This document shows positions 33,633 to 41,258 of a DNA stretch of 64,000 bases, in pieces (the first letter of the stretch is position 1; the number at the start of each line of letters is the position of its first letter). The translations under genes and the position numbers were made by a program. A model generated the notes under the pieces. That model saw only the letters and a program-made list of their open reading frames with translations, had not been told where the DNA came from and did no database searches. Origin of the DNA: Streptomyces sp. MMBL 11-1 (GTDB taxonomy: Bacteria; Actinomycetota; Actinomycetes; Streptomycetales; Streptomycetaceae); NCBI RefSeq assembly GCF_028622875.1, contig NZ_CP117709.1, positions 4,157,001-4,221,000 of the forward strand, given 5' to 3'.

Positions 33633-34865
33633 TCAACCTCGCTTCTGCTTCAGGACGTTGACGAGAGCGGGCAGCGCTTCGGCGGCGGTGGCCCGGCACA
33701 CCAGGTCACCGTCCTGGGGCCCTTCCAGCGGGTACGGCATGAACTGGCCGTCGCGCCAGAAGCCCTCCGGGTCCAGGTAGACGACCTGCATGCCGCGAGC
33801 GCGGGCGCGTGCCTGGACCTTGCGGCGGTCGGCGTGCAGGCCGACGACGAGGAGAGCCTTGGCGCCGTCCACCCACTCGACGTCGGGTACGGCCTGGTCG
33901 TAGCGGCGCATGAAGCACTCGTCGAGCCCGGCGCGCGCCGCGAGCACGTCGAAGTTGTTGGTGATGACCGGGCCGACGAGGTGACCGGCGTCCTTCAGTT
34001 CCTTGAGCGCCCACATGGCCGGAGTTGGTTCGGCCAGGAAGCAGGCACGGAACATCTCCACGAACTCCGCCGTCTTCTCCTCCGGCTCCGTCAGCACCTC
34101 GTGGAGGAGCGTGTCCGCGGTCGGGGAGAGGGTGAAGCTGTGCTCCCTCGGCTCGTGACCCTGGCGGTCGGTCACTCGATAGATCTCGTGGAGCCGGTGC
34201 AGGGGCGGGATGCCCGCCTCGACCGACGTACCGCATCCGATCTCCACCTGGAACGGCAGCAGGTCCGCGAGGACGGACAGGTCCGGGACGCGGGTCGGCG
34301 TACCGGGGCGGTCCTTGCACCTGATCCCGGTGGACAGGACGTTCCACGGCAGTTGCCGGACAGCGGGCGGCGGCGCGTAGGACACCGAGGCGATCTGCAC
34401 GTCCAGGCTCCGGTAGCCGACGGGGAGGGTACGGCCCGCCGCCGCGTCCTGGGGGTGGGCGTCGTGCTCGGTGATCCGGCACTTCAGATCCCGGCGTGTC
34501 CATAAGAATCCGCCGGGAGCCTCCTTCCAGCCGCCGGTGGCGAGCGAGTCCCACAGGGCGTCGTGGTGCGCGTCGATCTCATCCGCTGGAGCGGTAGCGG
34601 AGTGGTAGAGGTACAGGTCGGTCAGGCCGATGGCCGGCGCGGCGGTGGTGGGGACCAGGCCGTACCGGTAGCGGTAGTGGATGATCCGCCGCCGGGCGTC
34701 GTCGGCGGCCGTCCAGCCGCTCTGGTCAGCCGTGGCCTTCTCCTGCGTACGGCGCCAGATGCCTTCCTCGATGTAGCGGGGTCGGTCGGCGTCGCCGAAG
34801 TAGGTCTTCCAGACCTGCTGTTGGTCGGGGGTGAGCTGGTCGATGACGATGTACGGGATGTCCAC
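33633..34865 (-). CDS. SIR2-like protein
   Basis: A 410-aa protein. Residues 1-180 are an unrecognised N-terminal domain. From about 205 a sirtuin-type NAD fold appears: VEIGCGTSVEAGIPPLHRL replaces the usual GAGxSxxxGIPxFR, VITNNFDVLAARAG replaces TQNxDxL, and DGAKALLVVGLHADRRKVQA is the late strand. Many SIR2-like proteins in mobile elements are NAD-depleting defence effectors; others are deacetylases. The GTG at 34865 is chosen because AGGGAG precedes it by 5 nt; an ATG at 34907 is in frame. It lies 107 bp upstream of the dehydrogenase gene on the same strand. Confidence 0.7.
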   Translation of the reverse strand: MDIPYIVIDQLTPDQQQVWKTYFGDADRPRYIEEGIWRRTQEKATADQSGWTAADDARRRIIHYRYRYGLVPTTAAPAIGLTDLYLYHSATAPADEIDAHHDALWDSLATGGWKEAPGGFLWTRRDLKCRITEHDAHPQDAAAGRTLPVGYRSLDVQIASVSYAPPPAVRQLPWNVLSTGIRCKDRPGTPTRVPDLSVLADLLPFQVEIGCGTSVEAGIPPLHRLHEIYRVTDRQGHEPREHSFTLSPTADTLLHEVLTEPEEKTAEFVEMFRACFLAEPTPAMWALKELKDAGHLVGPVITNNFDVLAARAGLDECFMRRYDQAVPDVEWVDGAKALLVVGLHADRRKVQARARARGMQVVYLDPEGFWRDGQFMPYPLEGPQDGDLVCRATAAEALPALVNVLKQKRG

Positions 34866-34962
34866 GATCTCTCCCTGGAGAAACACGCCTGGATGTTCCG
34901 GGTGCATGGCAGGTCCCGTTGGCCGGGAAGGTGGGGTGAACGACCCGGACAGCGGAGTTGTG

Positions 34963-35172
34963 TCAGTGGTCGGAGGGCGGGCTCGCGTCCGTTGAGATGG
35001 CGGCGGGCTGGTGACCGAGGCTGTTGAGGAGCGGGGCAGCCTGCTCACGCAGTGCCCAGGCCGGTCCCGCCGGGCCAGCGACCGCCAGGAGCGTGAGCGC
35101 GATGCCTCCGTTTTTGGGGCGTACGGAGCGCGGCGCGGCCTTTCGGGCGTGGCGTCGCCGAGGCTCGGTCAC
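34963..35172 (-). CDS. Small single-pass membrane protein
   Basis: A 69-aa protein: a basic N-terminus of 23 residues (MTEPRRRHARKAAPRSVRPK), a hydrophobic helix (GIALTLLAVAGPAGPAWAL) and a polar end. Its GTG overlaps the upstream gene's stop as GTGA (35169-35172). No family recognised. Confidence 0.5.
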   Translation of the reverse strand: MTEPRRRHARKAAPRSVRPKNGGIALTLLAVAGPAGPAWALREQAAPLLNSLGHQPAAISTDASPPSDH

Positions 35173-35615
35173 GGGGTGCCGCCGAGGGCGCGTTCGTGTG
35201 CGTCGACGAGGCGGCTGGTCTGCTGGTGCAGCCACACCACCTCGGCAGAGGTGAGGATGAGCGCGCCATCAAGGGTCGAGCCGTCATCCAGGTGGAACTC
35301 GATGGGAACCGATCCCTGTCGAGCCCTCGGGTCATAGACCGCGTCCCGTCCGGCCGAGAGCGTGGCGTGGGTTGCCCTCACCGGCACGGAACTGAGCGTA
35401 GTTCCGGCGGCGGGCGCGGACCAGGGGGCCCCGCCCCCGGGCGGACGCAGGTGGTACGTCGTAGCGGAGCCCTCACCGGGGAGAGCGACCACGACCCCGA
35501 CACGGCCATCGTGAGCGCTGTCCGTGGCGAGGTCGCCGAGCCGTGGAACGAACGGTGCTGCCGTACCTAACTCGGCACCCTGCGAGCGGAGATGAGAAGA
35601 GCGTCGTCGCGTCAT
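35169..35615 (-). CDS. Hypothetical protein of the second element
   Basis: A 148-aa protein with no recognised domain. It has a beta-rich middle (GRVGVVVALPGEGSATTYHL) and a C-terminal part reading IEFHLDDGSTLDGALILTSA and VVWLHQQTSRLVDAHERAL. The start codon ATG at 35615 has only a weak G-rich ribosome site. It is coupled to the small membrane protein downstream and lies 55 bp after the broken XRE regulator gene. Confidence 0.5.
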   Translation of the reverse strand: MTRRRSSHLRSQGAELGTAAPFVPRLGDLATDSAHDGRVGVVVALPGEGSATTYHLRPPGGGAPWSAPAAGTTLSSVPVRATHATLSAGRDAVYDPRARQGSVPIEFHLDDGSTLDGALILTSAEVVWLHQQTSRLVDAHERALGGTP

Positions 35616-35670
35616 GCCCCGAAGTTAGGGACACGACGAGCCTCGAATATGAGCCGGAGGAATACGACCC

Positions 35671-36895
35671 CTATCCGTCCAGGTGAAAGCGGTCGGACAT
35701 GTGCCGCAGCTTCTCCCTTGTGGCTGCTCGTTCCGCGTAGACGATGCTGCGGAGCGTTGAACGGGCGATGGGGTGGTTCCGTACGAGCTGCGGCGCGATC
35801 CGCTCAGCCGTCTCCAGCTCGGTGAGGGCCTTTGCTCGGTTCCCGTCCCACAGCCAGGCCCGCGCCACGTCCATGTGGTGGTGTCCCTGACGGGAGTTGG
35901 GGAGTGCCCCGACCAGGCTCGGGCTGGTGCGGCGGTTTATCTCCAGAGCTTTGCCCTGCTTGCCCATCTCCAGGGCCACGCTGATCGCGTGGATCTGCAC
36001 GTTCCCGGCGGAGAACGTCAGCGAATGCCGGTCGTACACCGGTGCGCCGACGTACGCGTCCATGCGTTCCGCCGCGTCCTTCGCGTGTCCGATCCGGTCC
36101 TCCGCTTCCGATGGGCGGTTGGCCCGAGCGGCGGAGATGGCCGCCCGAAGCTGAAGCGTGCCCCAAGCCCGTACGGCCAGCGGATCACCATGCTGGCTGT
36201 TGCACCGAGGCGATCGCCTTGTCCGAGAGGGTCAGAGCGTCGGTCCAGTCAGCCGTCGCCCACATGTCCCAGACGCGCATCCAGTCGGCGACGGCAGGCA
36301 GCACCGGATCTCCCGACAACCTGGCAGACCACGCGGCCCGTTCGCACGCCATGGCCACAAGCTCCGGGTGCCCGAGGGCGTGCGCGGCGGTGTGCGCGAA
36401 CTTGCAGCACACGGCGTAGACGGCGTACGCCTCTTCCCGCTCGTGGCCGTCCGAGTCCTCCGCCAGAGCCCGCGCTTCCCGGAACAGATCTGGGAGAACT
36501 CGGAGGATCGCTACGTTGGAGGCGGTGTCCCGCAGGCGGTGCAGCCGGGTCACCTCACGCCATAGCTGTGAGGCCGGTCGGGGGACCCCGTCGAAGACGG
36601 GGACGAGGTCGTAGCGGCGCAGCTCGCGCAGGATCGACGAGGCGGCGATCTGCCACTGGCTGTCGTCGGGGGAGCTGCTGTACGGGCGTCCGATCAGGTC
36701 GTTGGGATGGACGTGTAGTTCCGCGGCCACCTGGTTGAGCAGCCCGACCCGGTCCAGCTCGATCAGGCCACGCTCCATCTTCGACACCCAGCCCTGCGAC
36801 TTTCCGAGGGCCGTCGCCAGGTCGGCCTGCGGCATGCCCAGTCGCAGCCTCGCCCTGCGAGCGCGCTTGCCGATCTCCTCGGCTTCCTCCAGCAT
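35671..36895 (-). pseudogene. XRE-family regulator broken by a single-base frameshift
   Basis: The N-terminal 232 codons encode a Cro/CI-type helix-turn-helix (MPQADLATALGKSQGWVSKM) and the start of a TPR-like region typical of large Streptomyces XRE regulators. At about 36198 the frame ends in QQPAW-stop. One base later the other frame continues smoothly as QHGDPLAVRAWGTLQLRAAI and runs another 170 codons to the natural end (MSDRFHLDG). So one extra C splits a roughly 407-aa protein. The ATG at 36895 has GGAAGG 7 nt upstream. The two halves might be expressed separately, but the simplest reading is a recent null mutation or a sequencing error. Confidence 0.8.
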
Positions 36896-37194
36896 CAGGA
36901 CACCTTCCGGCCGCCGGACGATCCGGCGCGGCCGGTGGTCTGTCCGTACAGAGTTCGTCTCCTGCACGGTACCCATGACGCGGCTTCAGGTTGAGACGAG
37001 CTGCAAGGACCGTCGGGGCCGCAGCCCGTGTACCGCTGTCCCGTCCTGAACGGCGAGTTCGAGACCGGAGGCACTTCTGTCCGCCATCAGTGCCCAGACG
37101 GCCATCAGGCATTGATTCCGAAGCCGCCGGTGCCGAGCGACAGCGGATCATGGAGATCAGGAACACTCCACGTCGCGCACCGCCGGAGCAGCCA

Positions 37195-38037
37195 GTGATC
37201 ACCGTGACCGTCCTCCACCCTGGAACCATGGGCGCGGCGATCACCGCCGAGCTCGTGGCCGGCGGCCATGAGGTGCTGTCGGTGACCAAGGGCCGCAGTG
37301 AGGACACCTGGCTACGCGGGAGGGAAGCCGGTGCCACGGCGTACGACTCGCTCGCGGGAGCGCTGTCCCGAAGCGCCGTCGTTCTTTCAGTCTGCCCACC
37401 ACAGGCGGCGGAGGACGTCGCGGCGGCGGTGGCCGCGCACGGTTTCGCGGGGGTGTACGCCGATGTGAACGCCATCAGCCCTCAACGCGTACGGCGCATC
37501 GCCGACGAGATCCGCCCCGGCTCCGCAGTTGTCGACGGTGCCGTTTTCGGTCAGCCGCCAGGTGAGGGGCGTGCCACACGGCTCTATCTCGCAGGGGCCG
37601 ACTCCGCCGTCGAGCTGGTGGCGTCGTTGTTCACGGACTCTGTGCTGCACGTGTGCCGGGTCGGGGACACACCCGGCTCCGCTTCCGCTCTGAAGATGGC
37701 CTTCTCCAGCTACCAGAAGGCCGCTCGTACCCTCGCCGGCATCGCTCACGCGCTCGCCGACGCCCATGGAGTCGGTGATCAGCTCACGGCCGAAGCCGAG
37801 ATCATGATTTCCGCGATCCTCTCCGATCCGGAGTATCTACCGAGCGTGGCAGCCCGAGCCTGGCGCTGGGCACCCGAGATGGAGGAGATCGCCGACACCC
37901 TCCGCGCGGCCGACCTGCCCCCGGACATGGCCGAGGCCACGGCTCGGGTACTCGCCTTCTGGGAGCAGGACAAGGACCAGTACGACTTGCCGGTCGCGCA
38001 CGCCCTCGCTCAGCTTCGGTCAGGGAGGCGCACCTAG
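37195..38037 (+). CDS. NAD(P)-binding dehydrogenase, 6PGDH/HIBADH-like with DUF1932 end
   Basis: A 280-aa protein. The Rossmann motif begins at once (TVLHPGTMGAAITAELVAGG). The SxVVLSVCPP loop and VYADVNAISPQ segment follow, and then the C-terminal helical domain (SALKMAFSSYQKAARTLAGI), which matches the DUF1932 group of beta-hydroxyacid dehydrogenases. The GTG at 37195 has GGAG 6 nt upstream and fits the fold start; an ATG at 37150 is also in frame. It is divergent from the broken XRE regulator. Its last eight codons lie inside the 119-bp direct repeat. The substrate is unknown. Confidence 0.75.
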   Translation: MITVTVLHPGTMGAAITAELVAGGHEVLSVTKGRSEDTWLRGREAGATAYDSLAGALSRSAVVLSVCPPQAAEDVAAAVAAHGFAGVYADVNAISPQRVRRIADEIRPGSAVVDGAVFGQPPGEGRATRLYLAGADSAVELVASLFTDSVLHVCRVGDTPGSASALKMAFSSYQKAARTLAGIAHALADAHGVGDQLTAEAEIMISAILSDPEYLPSVAARAWRWAPEMEEIADTLRAADLPPDMAEATARVLAFWEQDKDQYDLPVAHALAQLRSGRRT

Positions 38038-38132
38038 ACAGGTCCAGACAACAAACAAGGCCCGGGTCGATGACCTGGGCCTTAGTCGTGGAGCGGGTGA
38101 CGAGAATCGAACTCGCGCTCTGAGCTTGGGAA
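38014..38132. repeat. 119-bp direct repeat, right copy
   Basis: Identical to 25680-25798, 12,334 bp away. It covers the dehydrogenase gene's 3' end, a terminator hairpin and the 3' half of the intact tRNA-Gly. Confidence 0.95.
38057..38083. terminator. tRNA-Gly / dehydrogenase bidirectional terminator
   Basis: A 12-bp stem with one G-U pair and a 3-nt loop, 9 bp beyond the tRNA 3' end and 20 bp beyond the convergent dehydrogenase stop. Confidence 0.75.
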
Positions 38133-38162
38133 GCTCATGTTCTACCATTAAACTACACCCGC
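38092..38162 (-). tRNA. tRNA-Gly, anticodon UCC
   Basis: 71 nt. The acceptor stem is GCGGGTG/CACCCGC. The anticodon arm TGAGC-TTCCCAA-GCTCA puts TCC in the loop, and the T arm contains GTTCGATTC. No CCA is encoded. It is the integration target: its 3' half from the anticodon loop onward is duplicated at about 22.95 and 25.76 kb. Confidence 0.95.
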
Positions 38163-38398
38163 GAAGCGTGCCGATCACCGGCGCTGCATCGTTCCACACT
38201 CTACCCCATGCCAGGCCCCCGGCGGATGAGCCGTGGGGCCTCCGTGTTGTGTGTCCGGTGGGAGGGGGAGAGTGGACGGGGGTGTGATGGGCGGGAGTTG
38301 GGGGCGTAGCGTGGGTGGTCGGAGTGCCGCGTGGAGTGGCGTCCTGTTCATCCCCTAATGTGGCTTTCTCGTCCATGTGTGGTTGGGGAAGGGACTTG

Positions 38399-38572
38399 AT
38401 GGAGTCGATGGAGCGCACCGTCGTCCGTTGTGCCGAAGGGCATGTTTTCGCTACCTCGTCGTTCCCGATGCAGCAGCTCGGGGCCGGCCGGATCGGGCCC
38501 GGGCGGTTGATCCGGTGTCCCCGGTGTGCGCGGTTGCGGCAGGCCGTGCCGGTGGCGTTCGAGAAGCGGTAG
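38399..38572 (+). CDS. Small zinc-ribbon-like protein
   Basis: A 57-aa protein, common beside dcd in Streptomyces. It has CAEGH near residue 11 and CPRC near residue 42, a likely zinc site. The ATG at 38399 follows GGAAGGG. The remaining sequence is basic ([20 protein letters not shown]), so nucleic acid binding is possible. Function unknown. Confidence 0.6.
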   Translation: MESMERTVVRCAEGHVFATSSFPMQQLGAGRIGPGRLIRCPRCARLRQAVPVAFEKR

Positions 38573-38670
38573 CAAGCGGCCGCGGGAGAGAGGAAGCGGG
38601 CGGAGGTGTTCCGCAGGCGCGCGGGTGGTCCGGTTGGGGCGGGCTCGCGCGTTCTGCGTATCCTCGGGAC

Positions 38671-39246
38671 GTGCTTCTCTCAGACAAGGACATCCGGGCC
38701 GAGATCGACGCCGGCCGAGTCCGTATTGATCCGTACGACCCTTCGATGGTGCAGCCGTCGAGCATCGACGTGCGGCTGGACCGCTACTTCCGGGTGTTCG
38801 AGAACCACCGGTACCCGCACATCGATCCGGCCGTCGAACAGCCCGATCTGACGCGTACGGTCGAGCCGGAGGGCGACGAGGCGTTCATCCTGCACCCCGG
38901 GGAGTTCGTGCTGGCGTCCACGTACGAGGTGATCTCGCTGCCCGACGATCTGGCCTCGCGGCTGGAGGGCAAGAGCTCGCTCGGGCGGCTCGGGCTGGTG
39001 ACCCATTCGACGGCCGGGTTCATCGACCCCGGGTTCTCCGGACATGTGACCCTGGAGCTGTCGAATCTCGCGACCCTGCCGATAAAGCTCTGGCCGGGTA
39101 TGAAGATCGGGCAGCTCTGCCTGTTCAAGCTGACCTCGTCCTCCGAGTTCCCGTACGGCTCCGAGCGGTACGAGTCGCGGTACCAGGGGCAGCGGGGCCC
39201 GACGGCCTCGCGGTCGTTCCAGAACTTCCATCGGACCCAGGTGTGA
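38671..39246 (+). CDS. dcd: dCTP deaminase
   Basis: A 191-aa trimeric enzyme converting dCTP to dUTP. Family motifs are present: [16 protein letters not shown], the [20 protein letters not shown] stretch with the SSLGRLGL catalytic loop, [20 protein letters not shown], and [11 protein letters not shown] at the C-terminal lid. The length is exactly the usual one. It starts at GTG 38671. The next gene is 6 bp downstream. Confidence 0.95.
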   Translation: MLLSDKDIRAEIDAGRVRIDPYDPSMVQPSSIDVRLDRYFRVFENHRYPHIDPAVEQPDLTRTVEPEGDEAFILHPGEFVLASTYEVISLPDDLASRLEGKSSLGRLGLVTHSTAGFIDPGFSGHVTLELSNLATLPIKLWPGMKIGQLCLFKLTSSSEFPYGSERYESRYQGQRGPTASRSFQNFHRTQV

Positions 39247-39252
39247 TCAACC

Positions 39253-39753
39253 ATGGCGAGTGACGTGCGGGAAAACCTTACGTACGAGGGCTTCGGGCGG
39301 GCGGTGCGCGAGCTGGCGCAGGCCGTCGCCGACGACGGGTACGAGCCCGATGTCGTGCTCAGCATCGCTCGGGGTGGTGTGTTCGTCGCCGGTGGGCTTG
39401 CCTACGCGCTCGACTGCAAGAACATCCATCTGGTGAATGTGGAGTTCTACACCGGGGTCGGGACGACCCTGGAGATGCCCGTCATGCTGGCGCCCGTGCC
39501 CAACGCGATCGACTTCTCGGACAAGAAGGTTCTGATCGCGGACGATGTCGCTGATACGGGCAAGACGCTCAAGCTCGTCCACGACTTCTGCGTCGACCAT
39601 GTCGCCGAGGTGCGCAGCGCCGTCATCTACGAGAAGTCCCACTCGCTCGTGAAGTGCGAGTACGTGTGGAAGAAGACCGATCAATGGATCAACTTCCCGT
39701 GGAGTGTGGAGAAGCCCGTCGTGCGGCGGGACGGGCAGGTTCTCGACTCCTGA
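39253..39753 (+). CDS. Phosphoribosyltransferase family protein
   Basis: A 166-aa type I phosphoribosyltransferase. The PRPP loop is VLIADDVADTGKTLKLV (about residues 95-111), and LSIARGGVFVAGGLAYAL is the earlier substrate-side segment. It probably salvages a purine such as xanthine or hypoxanthine. It starts 6 bp after dcd, so the two nucleotide-metabolism genes are probably co-transcribed. Confidence 0.85.
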   Translation: MASDVRENLTYEGFGRAVRELAQAVADDGYEPDVVLSIARGGVFVAGGLAYALDCKNIHLVNVEFYTGVGTTLEMPVMLAPVPNAIDFSDKKVLIADDVADTGKTLKLVHDFCVDHVAEVRSAVIYEKSHSLVKCEYVWKKTDQWINFPWSVEKPVVRRDGQVLDS

Positions 39754-39820
39754 CCTCGCTTACCCGCGCAGCGCCGTCAGCCGTGAGCAGTGCGCCGTGC
39801 GCCGAGTCCGTATGTGAGAA

Positions 39821-39855
39821 GGCCCCCGGGAGCGTGTTCTGTGCTCCCGGGGGCC
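39821..39855. terminator. Bidirectional terminator
   Basis: A 13-bp perfect stem (GGCCCCCGGGAGC and its complement) with a 9-nt loop, between the phosphoribosyltransferase gene and the convergent Yip1-like gene. Confidence 0.8.
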
Positions 39856-39873
39856 CTCCGTTCGCGTGGTTCC

Positions 39874-40860
39874 TCAGATCGTGCCCAGCTTGATGATCGA
39901 CAGCAGCGCGATCAGCTGGATCGCCGATGCTCCCAGCGCCTTCGGCCACGGCAGGTCGTGCGACTTGCTGACCATGGACGTGAACAGTGCGCCGGCCGCC
40001 AGCCAGGTCAGCCAGCCCACGATCTGGACCAGCGAGTTCTCGCCGCCCAGGAAGACGGCGAAGAGGAGGCGCGGGGCGTCGGTCATCGACATGATCAGCA
40101 TCGACAGGCCCACCGTCGGCTGCCACGAGCCCGTGCCGCCGAGCTGGCGGGCCAGGGTGTGGGTCACCGCGCCGAGGACCAGGCCGCCGAGGACGAAGCC
40201 GACGCCGGTGAACAGGACGTACGGGATGGCCGTCGAGATCGTCGCGTTGATCGCTTCGTCGCGCGCCTGGTCGAAGCCGAACAGGGCGAGCAGGCCGTAG
40301 AGGAATGTGACGACCAGCGCCGGGCCCCAGACCGGGTAGTCCCGCATCTGCCAGAACGTCGGCCCCGGGCGCGCCACGATCCCGGTCAGCAGCTCCTTCC
40401 AGCGCAGGCGCGGGCCTGCCGGCTGGGCGGGCGCGGAACCGGCCTGGTAGGTGTTGCCGCCGCCGTAGAGGTCGTCGTCGACGCGGAACGCCTGCGTGTG
40501 ACCCGGGTTGTTGGCGTACGGGTCATGGGGCGCGGGGTCCGCGTACGGGTCGCCGAAATACTCCGGTTCGCCGTGACCGCCGTGACCGCCGTGACCGCCG
40601 TGACCGTGAGGGCCTTGGCCGTGTCCGCCGTGTCCGCCTGGCCCGGGGCCCGCGTAGCCGCCGCCGGTGTTGTACGGGGCGCCCTGCGGGGGGCCGTACG
40701 GCGGTGGTGCTCCGCCGTTGCCCGGACCTCCTGCCGTCGGCCACGGCTGTGCACCGTACGGCGGCTGTGGTGCCTGCCCTCCGTACGGCTGCTGCCGCTG
40801 CTGCTGCGGTTGTTGCGGGGTGCGGTTGTCCCGGCCGCGTCCGATCCTGAATCCAGCCAC
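39874..40860 (-). CDS. Yip1-family membrane protein
   Basis: A 328-aa protein. Residues 1-150 are a disordered Gln/Pro/Gly/Tyr-rich region with a His-Gly repeat (GHGGHGGHGGHG), encoded by a 9-bp DNA repeat near 40575. The C-terminal 180 residues hold five membrane helices (VWGPALVVTFLYGLLALFGF, IPYVLFTGVGFVLGGLVLG and others) of the Yip1/DUF1282 type. Function unknown in bacteria. It starts at GTG 40860. Confidence 0.75.
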   Translation of the reverse strand: MAGFRIGRGRDNRTPQQPQQQRQQPYGGQAPQPPYGAQPWPTAGGPGNGGAPPPYGPPQGAPYNTGGGYAGPGPGGHGGHGQGPHGHGGHGGHGGHGEPEYFGDPYADPAPHDPYANNPGHTQAFRVDDDLYGGGNTYQAGSAPAQPAGPRLRWKELLTGIVARPGPTFWQMRDYPVWGPALVVTFLYGLLALFGFDQARDEAINATISTAIPYVLFTGVGFVLGGLVLGAVTHTLARQLGGTGSWQPTVGLSMLIMSMTDAPRLLFAVFLGGENSLVQIVGWLTWLAAGALFTSMVSKSHDLPWPKALGASAIQLIALLSIIKLGTI

Positions 40861-41088
40861 CCGTCGAACGTACCTGGTCCCCGGGGGCGGGGAGTGGGGG
40901 CCGGGGGAACCCGCCCGCCATTGCGGCCGACCTGTGACATCCCCTAGGGCTCCTCGGGGCCCCGGGGGAGGGGCAGCTCAGGGGAAGCTCAGGGAGAGTT
41001 CAGGGGAGTTCGGGGGAGTTCAGGGAGGAGCAGCGTTGCGGAGAGGGTGAGGAGCGGGCGGTCTGTCCGTGCTGCCACTCCCGGGTCG

Positions 41089-41190
41089 ATGAAGCCGACC
41101 GGGGAAGACGGGTCAATGAAGCCGACCGGGGAAGACGGGCCGGGGACGCCGACCGGGGAAGACGGGCCGGGGAAGCCGAACCGGGGAGCC
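41089..41190. repeat. 27-bp tandem repeat, 3.8 copies
   Basis: Copies start at 41089, 41116, 41143 and 41170 (partial); each contains GCCGACCGGGGAAGACGGG or a close variant. 27 is a multiple of 3, and read on the plus strand it would encode KPTGEDG-type repeats, but no convincing gene start or end surrounds it. Confidence 0.85.
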
Positions 41191-41201
41191 GGGTACGGAA
41201 A

Positions 41202-41238
41202 AGCGGCCGGTCCTGCCCCCGAGGCAGGTCCGGCCGCT
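41202..41238. terminator. Terminator of the iron-sulfur oxidoreductase gene
   Basis: A 16-bp stem with one mismatch (AGCGGCCGG side) around a 5-nt loop, 20 bp beyond the stop on the minus strand. Confidence 0.75.
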
Positions 41239-41258
41239 CATCGCGTCGACGCGTTACG

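Larger units (their letters stand above)
40861..41258. other. Intergenic region with tandem repeats
   Basis: 398 bp between the Yip1-like gene start and the iron-sulfur gene end. It contains G-rich CAGGGGA-type words near 40980-41030, the 27-bp array at 41089 and a terminator at 41202. No gene is recognised. Confidence 0.5.

Noticed and set aside
40560..40610. CRISPR-like short repeats (CCGTGACCG)
   Set aside because: The 9-bp units are in frame and encode the Gly-His repeat of the Yip1-like protein; there are no spacers.
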